DNA of 64,000 nucleotides, taken from assembly GCA_003550325.1 (NCBI GenBank), contig QKWP01000609.1, positions 131,728 through 195,727 on the forward strand. Reading direction: 5' to 3'. This stretch comes from Gigaspora rosea. Its lineage: Eukaryota > Glomeromycota > Glomeromycetes > Diversisporales > Gigasporaceae. Every line of letters begins with the position of its first letter. The first letter of the stretch is position 1. Under the pieces are notes generated by a model. The model did no database searches and was not told where the DNA came from. It saw only the letters and a list, made by a program, of their open reading frames with translations. Positions 44,069-56,329 of this stretch are shown here, piece after piece. The position numbers and the translations under genes are program-made.

Positions 44069-44258
44069 TTTAGATAATATTAAAAATACTGAACATTTAA
44101 AGCTATTTGTTTAATATCTTCACAGTATCTTATAGCCTCACTAGTACTATTAAAAAAAAAAATTACTTTTTACTATTATTCTATATTTATTCCAACTGTC
44201 ATGCTATTTTTATCCAACTATTGCTATATTCAGTATTTAAAATTCAAAACAAAAATTC

Positions 44259-44303
44259 TTGTAACTGTGCAAGTAAAAAAAGTTTTTACTTGCACAGTTA
44301 CAA
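44259..44303. repeat. Perfect 21-bp-arm palindrome
   Basis: TTGTAACTGTGCAAGTAAAA(A), loop AAG, then the exact complement. Potential hairpin RNA if transcribed; probably a tiny MITE or foldback. Confidence 0.85.
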
Positions 44304-44344
44304 ATAAAAAATTTTTTTGCTTTATAATACAATTTTGCAAATAT

Positions 44345-45478
44345 ATATATATGTCACATCTAAAGTTATAATTTATCTAAAGTTGCAACTTTGGATATTT
44401 AAAGTAGCACCTGACTAGAATTAAGCCTCTAAAATTAGATCTTTATGTACAGAGTTGTTATTGAACAATGTCCAATTAAATTTAATTGGACATTTGGACA
44501 TTTGGACATAGTCCAAATATCCAAATAATTTTTTGGACTGTTAGGCATTGGACAATGTCCAAAAAAATTATAAAAATAATTGAACATATGTCCAATTCAT
44601 TAATTGGACATATGTCCAAATGTCCAATAAATTTATTGGATGAAGATGACCAATTTATATATAGAAGTACATATCGTAAAACATTAATAATTAAATAAAT
44701 ACTATCACAATTTCAAAATTGTGATATTAGAGATTCAAATTTTTTGATTATTTTTTTCTAACACTTTGTAAATAGATCTTCTTTTCTTTATTCAGTATAG
44801 ACAACTTTTATTTTTATTTTTGTATAATTTATTAAATAAGTATAATAACCTATTTTCATAAAATCTTCATAACATGTTAATATATTAGCATATATATGTA
44901 TTAAGGAGCACAGATTATAAATATTCTTGATAGCATGTTAATGTGTTAGGCTTAGTAATACTACTATTGAATAGCACGTAATGTGTTAAACAACATGGTA
45001 ATGTGCCATATATTAAATATATATAAGTAAATGAATTTAACTTTGAAGTTCCCTTTGATTTTACTTAAAAAAAATAAAGGAAGTAAGCTAGTGTAGTGCT
45101 AAAAGATCTTTATTTGAGTAAATTAGAAACTTATCTCTTAGTAACTATTAGAATTAAATTAGTTAAACATATATGCTCTCCCACTTTAACTATTGTAACT
45201 TCATATCATACATTATCATGGTTAACTGCAAAGAAATATAAAATAGTCTTAACTACTAAGAATTTACTAAAATAAAAGGTGTGTTATTACTGATATTCAA
45301 TAAAAAATTTCTATGTTCAATTAAATTATTTGGTCAAATTGAATAATGTCCATATGTGCAAATTGTCTAAATGTCCAATATTATCATATAACATCTCTGT
45401 TTATGTATATAATTCTAGTCAAGTACTACTTTAGATATCTAAAGTCATAATTTCACAACTTCAAATACAATATATGTA
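44345..45478. mobile_element. Foldback element rich in TTGGACATTTGGACA
   Basis: Left TAAAGTAGCACCTGACTAGAATT and right AATTCTAGTCAAGTACTACTTTA are inverted arms of over 100 bp in all. 44465-44640 is packed with TTGGACAT/ATGTCCAA palindromes. Confidence 0.75.
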
Positions 45479-45580
45479 TTATATAAACTTGGTACAATTT
45501 TTTTTAAATTTTATTTGTACACTTTGCATGAATATTTTACAAGATACTTGCATATTAAGAAACTATTGCACATGGTCATC

Positions 45581-46077
45581 ATATTAGCAGATTGGCATAA
45601 TTGGGCCTTTTTTTAATAAACTGTTATACAAAAATTTGCTCCTAAGTGACATTGAAAAACTAACAAATGAAGCACTTGTTACAACTAACAAAAGAACTTC
45701 TTTGACGTCTAGACAAGTTAAAAAAAACCAAAAAACTCAATAAAAGAGCTATGCTAAGCTGTAGAAAGAAGTACTTTTACTGTTTGTTAAAATACTTAGG
45801 TGTTTTAGGATAGTTGGGCATTGTTAGATAGGTTGGTAACTATCAAGGGCAAATTTGGAAGATAATTTTCAAAAAAATGGCCTTTTTAATTTACTTTTGA
45901 CTTATAATTAAATACATGAATTTCATAATGTTCTACATACTTAATTATAAATGCAAAGCTGATTATAAAGGCTATTTTTGTAAAAATTTGCTCTATAATA
46001 AATTTTTGTGCAAAATTTTTTTGATAATCCTCAATTATGATTAGTCAATTTACCCAATTATGCTGATCTGCTGATAT
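45581..46077. mobile_element. MITE with ATATYAGCAGATYRGCATAA ends
   Basis: ATATTAGCAGATTGGCATAA and TTATGCTGATCTGCTGATAT are inverted ends. About 500 bp, no ORF. Confidence 0.75.
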
Positions 46078-46638
46078 GTTTTGTGCAAGCCAATTTTAAA
46101 TACTGGCTACATATGCTATATGCATTCTATTTATTATACTATGTTTGTCCAACAATCATTTTTTGTTTCAACTAAAATACTATATTTATTCTAACTATGC
46201 TACCCTATGTTCACTATTTACTACATATATTCATTTTTACTATTATACAATGTTCTTTTTATTATTATGCTATGTTTGTTTTTATTTTATATTATATTTG
46301 TTTTTACTATTGTATTATGTTCAGTCTACTTATTAGTATACTAGCACTAATATGTTTTTTATTCTTTTTTCTTGGCAATATGCAGGAATAATCAGAAATT
46401 TATCTTCTTATTTATTTTTTACAGACAACTTACTTTGCAGGATTATTTGGGATTGTTAAAATTTGTTATCTGTATTATCTATTTATTTATTGTTTAGTAA
46501 CAAATAAATATATAAAATTTGGTAAAACTCTAGCCTGAATGCATGTATAAAAAAAAGTGTGATAACTAATCAAATACATAAACCTGTTTGTAGATTCTTT
46601 TAGAGCTAGATTTTCAAATTTGGTATAATCCCAGATTG
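46078..46638. other. AT-rich spacer
   Basis: Short + strand open stretches at 46145-46391 are Tyr/Phe-rich low-complexity translation and not believable genes. Nothing else seen. Confidence 0.5.
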
Positions 46639-46650
46639 CAATAGTAAAAA

Positions 46651-46655
<5 letters not shown>

Positions 46656-46694
<39 letters not shown>

Positions 46695-47125
46695 TGTTAA
46701 GATAAGGTCATGCCTCTGGTCTTTATTAGATATATTGATTATTACAACATTGTTGTACAATTTTTATACTATCTACTGAGTACCAAAACTAGGACTAATT
46801 TATCCCTAACCTAAACCTATTAGAGCCTTTCATATTCTCATTTATATGGCTGATCTGGCTTTAACGCCCCTTTCTAACCTACAATTGGTATTCATGTGTC
46901 CACCACTTTACTCACACTACCTAGTATCGTCCCTTCCAATTTGGTGTAGTATTGCCAGGTAGCTTTCAGATTGGTGTACCTTAGCCCCTACTGGTGTACT
47001 TCTTGGAAGTTTGTATTTAAAGCCATGCAGCTACCTTTACCACATTGGGCAAGTATTTCAAGCCTGCATGCTGCGCAACTAACTAACTGTGTTCTTGTAT
47101 TTTCTGGGTTCAGGATTTAACGTTC
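46656..47125 (-). mobile_element. 5'-truncated SINE/LINE-like retroelement with 17-bp TSD
   Basis: Flanked by perfect CAATAGTAAAAATTACT (46639-46655, 47126-47142). It begins with a T-run of about 37 on the + strand, so it is minus-oriented. Its sequence is the reverse complement relative of the 3' half of 52047-53346 (for example GCAGCATGCAGGCTTGAA, TACACCAATCTGAAAG). Confidence 0.88.
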
Positions 47126-47224
47126 CAATAGTAAAAATTACTATAAATTGTCTAGATCTATATGTAGTATAATTTAAATATAACATATGAGTAGGTTTAA
47201 GTAATTCATAAGTACAACTTATTT

Positions 47225-47605
47225 TTTTAAAACTTTAAGGCTAAATAATGTTTGATCTACTTGTCCATTTTGAATAACTTTACTACCAAAATGTTCATCT
47301 CTTTGAGACAATTCCAACAAGCCCAAAATCATTAAAATCCAATTACAGGATTGTGAGATAATATGCTATCAAATAGTGATACACCTAGGGTTAGAAGAAA
47401 TGGGTTAGACATAAGTCTTATCCATTTCTTTTATTCCTTTCGGTGTGTAACTATTTGATAGTGCATTATCTTATGATCTTGTAATTGGATTTTAATGATT
47501 TTGGGCTTATTGGAATTATCTCAAAGAGACAAAAATTTTGGTAGAAAATTTATCAAAATGAACAAGTAGATCAAATATTATTCAGCCTTTAAGTTTTAAA
47601 AAAAT
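47225..47605. repeat. Foldback repeat of the CGATTTTGGGCTT family
   Basis: Arms with CAAGCCCAAAATCATTAAAA and its complement TTTTAATGATTTTGGGCTTA surround a core of about 100 bp. Same unit as in 16830-19366. Confidence 0.75.
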
Positions 47606-47729
47606 AAGCCCTACTTATAAATTACTTAAATCAAGTTTAAATCCACCCATAAGATTAGATTTCAAACTTACTATATTTTATAAATGCCTTTTATTTATTA
47701 AAAGTTTTTATAGATCAATTAGCATATTA

Positions 47730-48118
47730 TACAGTGCATTTCACAAAAAGCCATCACCTTTTAATTATAAAAATTTTTAAATTAATATAACTTTTTAAAA
47801 ACAAAAGATATTTAAAAAATTTTTTAATAGTTTAATAGTTTAAACAAAAGGCTATTAAACTATCAAAATAAAATTTTAATATTTTTTGTTTTTAGTAAGT
47901 TATTTTAATTTAAATTTACATATAATTTAAAATTTGGTGTTTATATATAAAAAAACATAACAAAATTTAAATTTATTAACAAAATTTTAAATTTTATTAA
48001 TAAAATTTAAAATTGTATTAAGTTTTTCTGCATTTTTATTGGCTAATTAGGTTACACAGCAGCTAAAAAATTGGCACCTATATATAAAATAGGTTGGCTT
48101 TAGATGAAATGCACTGTA
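47730..48118. mobile_element. Tc1/mariner-like MITE
   Basis: Ends TACAGTGCATTTCACAAAAA and TTTAGATGAAATGCACTGTA, inverted, with TA at both boundaries. 390 bp, no transposase. Confidence 0.85.
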
Positions 48119-48799
48119 GCATTTAAATTTTATACCTCTTAAATGTTATATTATTGGAAATTATTATTGTTAATAAGTAAAAATTTCTAATTTTTATAAT
48201 TTTTATTATGCAAATAAGTTTTTGAACTAATTATATACAAATATTTAGAGTGAATACTGAAAATAATATTTTTGTAAATTTTAGTTTTTTATAAAGATTA
48301 CTTTATAGGCTTTAAATAGTTTATATGCTCTTATTAGTTTTTATATAGTTACTTTATAAATTTTATAGTAGTTATATAATTAATTATTTATAGCTCAGTT
48401 TATATATATATATAGTTATTTAATAAATTTTTATAATTATTTTTATTATTATTAATAGCACATGTTTCAACTAAAAAATTTTGCTTATATGTTTGATTTA
48501 ATTATATATATTTGTTAAATTAATTTTGCTAGTAATTTTTGATTTTAACAATAGAATTACTACAGAAGTTAATAGAACCATTTTTGAATATTATTAACAA
48601 ACCAAAACTTATACATGAATTATTATCAATATAAGAAATTGATTAGCCAATTTTGAAAACTTGACCAGTACTTGACCAGCAACCTAAAAATTAGCTTTAG
48701 CCAATTTTTTATAATTAGCCAGAATCATTAAATAAATGTAATAATTTTTTTGTTATTAGCATTAATATTTCATATAGTAATTTCTTTGGGATATTACTA
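48119..48799. other. AT-rich spacer
   Basis: Low-complexity A/T sequence with no supported feature. Confidence 0.5.
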
Positions 48800-50720
48800 A
48801 TTAAATAAAAAAGTGATCAATTTTTAAATGGCATAATATCATGAACAACTAACCTTTCTTTATTGTCTTTTCCTATAGTAGTATCTTCAAAAAATAGTTA
48901 AACTTAATGATAAATTTATTAAAGGGTATACAAATATAATTTTACAAAAGCTTGTATTACCTGACTATGATTTTTTCTATACTTGAAGTAGAAAAAATTT
49001 ATAATAAAAGACCTTTGGTTTTTAATTCATGTTTAAATAATAGTATTTCTTAAATTGTAATACAAACAAATTTGTTTGTATAAATTTTAAATTTTTAAAT
49101 TTTTTTAAATAAAACTTAAATATTAATTTTAGCTATATATTTTTTAAGTAAAAAATATAATATTAATTTTGTTTTATTAACTTTATTATAAAAATTTTTA
49201 AAATTATTAAAAACTTTTGGTATAATGAAAGTTTAAATTTTTTTTTTGTTTTAGAGCTTTTACTATAGAATTTTTTTTACATTTTCTCAAATTTTATTTG
49301 TTTCTAGTTATAAAAAAAAATTTATAAGTAAATTATTTAAAGTGCAATAATGAAAGTTGTCATTCTTTATATAAACTACAATATTGTATTAGAAACTATA
49401 TTTTTAAAACCAATATTTAAAGAATTCACCAAGATATTGTAAATTATTTTTTTGGTAAACATTTATTTAAAATTTAATATCTTTAGCTTATAAGTAATAT
49501 AACTTTGTCTTATTATATAAATTTAAATAATACAAAAATATATCTCTTGTTTTTAAATAATATTATATCAAATTTTATTTAAATATTTTAAATGATTAAA
49601 AAAATAGATCAAAGATATATTTATAGTAATTATGCAGGCAAATTTGACTGCAAACCTCTACAGATTAAGAAATATATTTTGTGAACACATGCATATATAG
49701 TGAAATGTCATCTTTTCTGTAAAGACCAAAATTTGCAAAGAATTTATAGAACTGTGAGAAGGACTACAAAAAGCTTGAATCCAATTTTTTGCATCAATTT
49801 TAAATTGGTAAATTTCTTGATCAGTAAGTTGTAATTGTTATAAAATATTAACAATTAGTAAAATTCATATCACAATTGTTTGATATTTTTTTTATATATA
49901 CTAAAAATAAATTGAGATACTGAAAATTTTTCTATGATTTTTTTTTATCTGTGCCCATTAGCAAAGTCCAATTCTTTTTGCTACTTGTAGATTTAAACAA
50001 TTCCAATTGACTTTTATTTGCTTTTCAAATTTCTTTTTTTTAGTTGAATTATTAAAAAGCATTTTATTAATATGTACAATATATGCAAAAGCAAATGTAG
50101 TTCATTGGGAATATAATTATTTTGATCAATAGCTAGAAATAAAGCTAATTTTTTTGCACTAAATAAAATTTTAATATATGTGTAAAAATATAAGTATTAC
50201 AAAAAATATTTTTTAATATATAATTATATAATATTACTTTTAGATTTTCTGTATTGGTCCAAACTCAATCTATATCCTATTGACTTTTTATATTACAATT
50301 ACAGTATAAACAAAAATAGTTTGCATTTGAAGCATTTAGTCCCATAATATTATATACATAAACTTTTAGTCTTTACAAAAATATAGTTCTACTAGCCATT
50401 GAATACTATTATAATCAAAAAGTTATTATTTTTGAGGTTCAAAAGTTTGTTTTTAATATACACCCAATATTCAATAATGTATCATATTTTTATTTCAATA
50501 TATAAACAAATACTAAAAATAGTTGATAATTAATATTTAATAATAATAAATAGTTAAGTTAAAATATAAAACTTACCAATATTGATTATTTGGCTTTAAA
50601 ACTAATTCATCTTTATTTATATAATTTTGCTTATGGCTCATATTATAATCATTACTACCAAGTTTTAACTTAATTGTATCTTCTAGAATAAGCCAAATTG
50701 GAATGAAATATTTAAATAGA
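48800..50720 (-). pseudogene. Decayed multicopy gene relic, copy 1
   Basis: The minus strand contains a coding-like exon near 50590-50700 (IWLILEDTIKLKLGSN... DELVLKPNN) ending at a GTAAGT donor at about 50575, an intron, and then further pieces including MGLNASNANYFCLYCNCNI near 50300-50350. The C-x2-C pair in a YFCLYC setting suggests a zinc site. Stops interrupt it. A parallel copy lies at 53700-55960. It is probably a transposon-derived gene family; I do not recognise the enzyme. Confidence 0.5.
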
Positions 50721-52026
50721 TTTGATTAATCTAAAGGCACTATTTTGGATTTCTAATTGTCTATTTACTGTATTTCTTTACTATGATTAGATAATATACT
50801 ATCATCTTGATTATTAATATTAGAAATCTCAATTCCGAATTTCAATTATTAAGTTGGTTATTTGAATTCTTTGTACTACAACTTAATGCTCTTGAAATTG
50901 ATCCTGGATATCTAGTGCAGAGGTTATATATTATGCATTTTAGCAAAAACTTCCAAAATTTGAGAAGCAAAAAAAAAGTTTTTGCCAATTATCTTGGCAT
51001 TCAGTAATCCAATTTAGATAAATCTTTTTTTAAAATGAAGCTCTTAGAGAGGTGCATCTAACAAAAAATTATTTATTCAATTCTGATTATTGGATCAAAA
51101 GTTATTTAAGAAAATGCAGTTTTGCCATTTTTAACAAATTAGAACAAAATTGGCCAAAACTCAGTTATATAAGAGATATTCAGGGTTCTTTTTCAAACAA
51201 GTTGAGGTTCAATAGTAGCTAAATGGTAATAGCAATTACAGAACAGCAAAAACTTATCAAACACTCAATATTAGTATCTAACTTAGAAAGCTTTTTTCTT
51301 TATTAAATATCTAGTAATTTAATTTAATGATTTTATTATTAACATCTAATTAAATACTATGTACATAAACAATAGATTGTTTATTTCTTGTAACTAATTG
51401 ATATTGTATAATTAGTAACAATAATTCTTTTTCAGATTCCTTTTCAAAGTTAACAAATTATTTGTTTTGTCCTAATATTATTGCATTGGTATAAAATATA
51501 GTTTTAGCAATTATGAAAATATTTTGAATAATAAGTAAGGCATATAAAGTTAATTTTTTGGTTTTTATAATATTAGACAAAAAAATAACCTACCCACCTG
51601 AACTTTTATTTAAAAATTTTATATATAAAATTTTAAAAAAATTTTAAAAAAAATCTCTAAACAAGTTTACTTAGAGGCCCAAAGCAGGTTATCTTGATAA
51701 AAAAGGGTTTTATATTACAAACTTCACTTTAGTACATAGATAATTTATTTTTCTTACAAGGTAACCTTCTTTGGTTGCCTAAATAAAGTTGTTCAGAGCA
51801 CAATTTTATATATAATTGCTAATTTAAAATTAGTAAATTTTTGTTTTTGTTAAGTTACATTTTGAAAAGTGCAAAATTAACAAAATTTCAATACAGTTTT
51901 TAAGCTCAAATTTTTCTTTTTTTCTTGTTCTATGTTTGTAATATTTAATTTTAATTAATTAGTTAAGCTGAGAAGGATCTCAGCTCAAAGTTTATAGTAA
52001 ATTTATATTTTATTATAATTTTTATT
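50721..52026. other. AT-rich spacer with one weak repeat
   Basis: 51570-51700 has an imperfect inverted pair (ATAACCTACCCACCTGAAC / AAAGCAGGTTATCTT), a probable small MITE. The + strand open stretch 50807-51007 (66 codons) shows no domain. No gene is supported. Confidence 0.45.
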
Positions 52027-52046
52027 ATAAACTTATTTCAAAAGGG

Positions 52047-53346
52047 TGTGGCGACATAAAGAAGCTGTCTGGTTGTCACCCCCAAGCGACAGGTCTAGAG
52101 TTCAAATCCCACTGGAGATGAATTGAAAAATAGGCCTGTGTTATGGTAACATTTGTTCATCAATCGGTCGGGTATATTACCTGTAACCTTGGTACAACCA
52201 TCTTGAATAGGAGCATCGGCGCAGTTGTGTAAGTTATACAGACAAATCCAAAGGATTGGAACAATTGAAACCCATTTGGCAAGTCCCGAGCAAGGAGGTA
52301 AGGAAGATCTTTTAATGGTACTACAGAAAACCAGAATTTCGGCTAGAGACTGAAGAACTGGACGGAAAAAGCTCTATGGCAAGAGGGGACACCACCTGGC
52401 CGCCGGAGTCGTACCGGAGAAAAAGGACCTATGTTTCAGAATTAGGTACCAAGGAGAGGGAGTCTATTAGGCACATAAAGCCGGGCCAACCAATCCTTCT
52501 GGGCTAACTAGTTTGGTAGTTTGGGAAAGATCAGTAAAAGTTAGAAGAAAGGTTAGATGTGAGTACTAGGGATCAGAATGAACCTGTAAGGACAAACAGA
52601 ACTCACTAGCCAGTGAGAGGTAGAAGCATGGAGGCATGTACATATCAAGACCCAACGGGCTCTGGGCATACCCATATGGGAGTCTTTTGATGCTAAGAAG
52701 TGCTGGGACCACCAATACGGGTATAGCTGGTACAAGTGCATGTAGTGGTAACAGGGTCCCCCTGAGCCTCATGATGCTATCCAACTATATCTAGTACTAG
52801 AAGCATTTGCGACACAAGCCCAGTTATATTGTCACTATAGAGGGAAGTACAGTCGTTTGCACATTACTAAATTCTGAATGTTAAATCCTGGGCTCCAAAG
52901 TTGCAGGAACCCAGCTAGTTGTGGTAGCATGCAGGCTTGAGATACTTACTCAATGTGGTAGAGGCAGCTGCATGGCTTGAGATATGAACTCCCAAAAAGT
53001 ATGCCAGTATGAATCCCAGATACACCAATCTGAAAGTACAAAGCACCTATCTGGCAACATATACCAAATTGGAAGTGATGATACTAGGTAGTGTGAGTAA
53101 AGTGGCAGACATGTGAATACCAATTGTTGGTTGGTGAGGGACGTACAAGCCAGGTCAGTCATATAAATGGGAATATGGAAGGCTCTGGTGGGTTTTAGCC
53201 ATGGATAAATGGTTGTATTATCTAAAGTCCTAGTTCCAATACTTGTATATAATATGTATATACTTTGGCAATATGTCAACTTACTTAAGTATTAATAAAA
53301 GTTTGAGGCAGGAGCTACACTCGGGTTCCCCTAATATAAAAAAATA
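52047..53346 (+). mobile_element. SINE-like 1.3-kb retroelement with tRNA-like head
   Basis: Flanked by a long target duplication, ATAAACTTATTTCAAAAGGG against ATAAACTTATTTTAAAGGG (52027-52046; about 53347-53365). The 5' end reads TGTGGCGACATAAAG (A-box-like) and about 55 bp later GAGTTCAAATCCCACT (a good B box), as in tRNA-derived SINEs with pol III promoters. The 3' end is AAAAAAATAATA. The body is unusually GC-rich for this DNA and has no sense ORF of note. Its 3' half is shared with 46656-47125. Confidence 0.85.
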
Positions 53347-53365
53347 ATAAACTTATTTTAAAGGG

Positions 53366-53699
53366 ACATGTCCTATGACTGATATTGTGAATTAATTATA
53401 AGTTGTAACTTAGCATTTATATTATAACTAATAATAGGACATTTTTTATATGGCTATGCCATATTTTATAATTATTGTATAGGTTGTAGTAAATAACCCA
53501 GGGTTCATATTTTGTATCAAAGATATAGGATTTAAATATGAACCCATATATATAATAGGTTATTCAATACACCTATATAATAACTATCTTATTGTGTAGT
53601 ATCTAATATAACAACTTTGTGCCAATAAGTAAATAAAAAAAGCTTGGGTTGTCATATAAGACCTGGGCAATAAGTTATTTTATGTTTTAATATCCTTAC
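53366..53699. repeat. Weak palindromic stretch
   Basis: AATAACCCAGGGTTCATATTT is mirrored by AAATATGAACCCATATATA and AATAGGTTATTCAATAC (53490-53570). Otherwise AT-rich. Confidence 0.45.
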
Positions 53700-55960
53700 T
53701 TTTAACTATAGCTAAACATTGTCATAAGAAATTATTAATCTTTAAGGTCTCTATTAAGAATAGTACATAAATCAACTTTTTTCATTCCATCAGGAACTGC
53801 ATTTTTGTCTTATAATGCATTTGTTAAAGAATTATTTCACATATAGGTTTTAATTATATCACTTAATAGTAATATAAATAACTAATCTAGATAATGTTAT
53901 CTAGATTATTCATACCTTAAAATTTCAACAATGAACAAATGCATTATTTCTATTTTTCTTAATTCAATTTCATTCAAACAATAATTAATATTCTATTAAA
54001 AACTATATATTTCTTAAATAAATTGTAACAAGGTATATGAAGAAATGAAATTCTCATGGTGGAGAGTTTGTACTATTAGAATAAAAAATTATTTTTCAGT
54101 AGCCTATATATTTGAAAAAATAGCATTTGGTTATTGTAGATTTAAGATTAACTCCTAAGTCTAGATGTAGGAGATATAATATTTATACAGCAGTTTATAG
54201 TATTTGAATGTTTGTAATTTGTATACTTGATTACTTCTGTGCATTTAAGTTAAATTTCTTTTCAATACCTTTATTCTAACTTGTCAATTGGGTTATTCTT
54301 CAAGGATTATATACAATACCATATTTTTGAACTATTGTATTTGCTGTAACTTGTATATTCTATATTTAAATATAAGAATCATAATATAAAAAAAACTTAA
54401 TAAATTTTTTTTGATAAGTAAATAAGTTCAAATAACCAAATGAAAAAGATCTACTAGTGCTAATTTATTTATATTATTTAACTATGAGGAACAATTAGAA
54501 ACACATAAATAATTTTTATTTAATAGCTATCTAAAATTATCATTTTAACCTATACCTCTATTTCAATATTATATACTAATCTATATGAATTTTTTTTTTT
54601 ACTTATAACTAATTAATGTTTTGTTAATTTGAAAAAATAATTGCTAATTTTTATATAAAAGCATATTATAAACAAAAGGTAAATTTTTTTGTTCACTATC
54701 TATTGTAGTTTTTCAAAAAAATAGTTGAACTTTAAAAAAAAGTTAAGTAAATAATATAAATTAGAATACAAAATAAAAACCTTACTTGATCATGATTTTT
54801 TCATTTCAAACTAGATATTAAAATATTATAAAGGAGGTATCAAAAATTAGATAATTTTTTAGAGGGGAGGGGATAAAAAAAGTTGAAATTATATATAAGA
54901 AACCTGACTAAATATATATTAAGAGAGAGGAAGGGGTAGGCCTCTGATAAAAAATAATTAGGTGTTTAATGACATGTTACTAAGAATAGATTTTTTTTAA
55001 ATTGTACAAAAATTGTGAAATATAACAGGCAAAATCATGCATATATGGACTAATATTTTGTTGATTATAAAGTTCTAATTGTTTAATTGTTTTGTTTCAA
55101 GTTTTTTGGATAGGTTTGCAAAAGTCTTTAGCCCAGTTTTGTGCATGTGTTTCAAAAAATTTATTTGTATTATTAGTTGAATCTTTTTTATGCATTATAT
55201 AATAAAGTTTTAAAAATCTTCTCTATAATTGTTCAATATCCTTTTCTCATTGTTTAGTTATAAAAGAAGACACTGGAACTTTCTAATAGAATTTTTTTTT
55301 GCTGGACCCATTAATGGAGTTCATTTAAATTTTGCTCCAAATATTTTAGAATTATAAAATTAAAAATTTATACTGGTTGATTTTATTAACAATTCAATAT
55401 ATTGCCAAATAGTTGTATTAGAATTTGATAAATAATTAAAATTTGAAATTTTCATAAGCTTATAAAAAATCATTCCAATAAAATATTAGTGATTCATAAC
55501 ATTAAATGTAATTAATTAGAAATAAAATAATTTTATTAAATACAAGATAAAAGATTTGGATATTTACATCCTATTATTAAATTAAATTACTTATTTATAT
55601 TAAAATAATTAACAATTTTAATTTAAAAACATATCTTTCATATTACTAAGTTTGATTTATATCCCAGTATGTATTTTAATCACAATTACAATAAAGACAA
55701 AACTTAGAATTGGCACATTAGTGCTTATTACCAAAGTAGCAAATTTTCAATTACATAAGAACTATAGTTCTATAGGCCTTTTTTGGCATTTCTATCTTGA
55801 AATTTATTTTGTAACAAATTAATTAATTTCTCAATAAATAAACTAAATGCTGTTTTAAGCAATTTATATTTTTTAGTTCCAATATAAAGACAAATACTTT
55901 TTTTTATCTTAGTTAGCTTACTAGTACTTTATTAATATACTTAATATATATTAAATATAT
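53700..55960 (-). pseudogene. Decayed multicopy gene relic, copy 2
   Basis: Parallels 48800-50720 at about 5 kb distance on the same strand. Shared landmarks include TGATCATGATTTTTTCATTTC (54787) versus TGACTATGATTTTTTCTATAC (48964), and the coding-like piece near 55660-55740 matching the YFCLYC region. More decayed than copy 1; carries the insertion 54833-54975. Confidence 0.45.
54833..54975. repeat. Inverted copy of the 11201-11340 repeat
   Basis: Reverse complement layout with TTAGAGGGGAGGGGATAAAA and GGGGTAGGCCTCTGATAAAA. Confidence 0.75.
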
Positions 55961-56023
55961 TCTTTAATTTCTTTTTTCTATTATTATTCTTATTGTAAGA
56001 ATAATTTTATCAGTGCACACAGG

Positions 56024-56296
56024 GTCTAATCATCTGGGCGGTCAAAAGTAGAAACCAAGGAAATTGTTTCTAAGTAAATTTTTTCTAGACTTTAAATTAA
56101 AATATCTCAACAACTATTAAACCAAACTTGATAAATTTTTTTTATTTTAATTTTATATAGTTATAGAATTAAAATAAAAACAATTTATTAGATTTGGTTT
56201 AATAGTTGTCAAGATATTTTAATTTAAAGTTTTAAAAAAACTTAATAAAAACAATTTCCTTGGTTTTTACTTTTGATTGCCCATCTTTGATTATGC
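56024..56296. mobile_element. MITE with AACCAAGGAAATTGTTT arms
   Basis: GGTCAAAAGTAGAAACCAAG and CTTGGTTTTTACTTTTGAT are inverted, outer ends TAATCATC / GATTATG. The interior ATCTCAACAACTATTAAACC and its mirror resemble units of the array in 41136-42404. Confidence 0.75.
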
Positions 56297-56329
56297 TATC
56301 AATCATGTGGCTTGTATTGTTTTTAATGT

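Noticed and set aside
43490-44698. Several short + strand ORFs
   Set aside because: Low-complexity translations of pogo-like and foldback elements.
52553-53279. Minus-strand ORFs within the SINE-like element
   Set aside because: Overlapping, no domain, and antisense to the element whose orientation is fixed by its tail and tRNA-like head.
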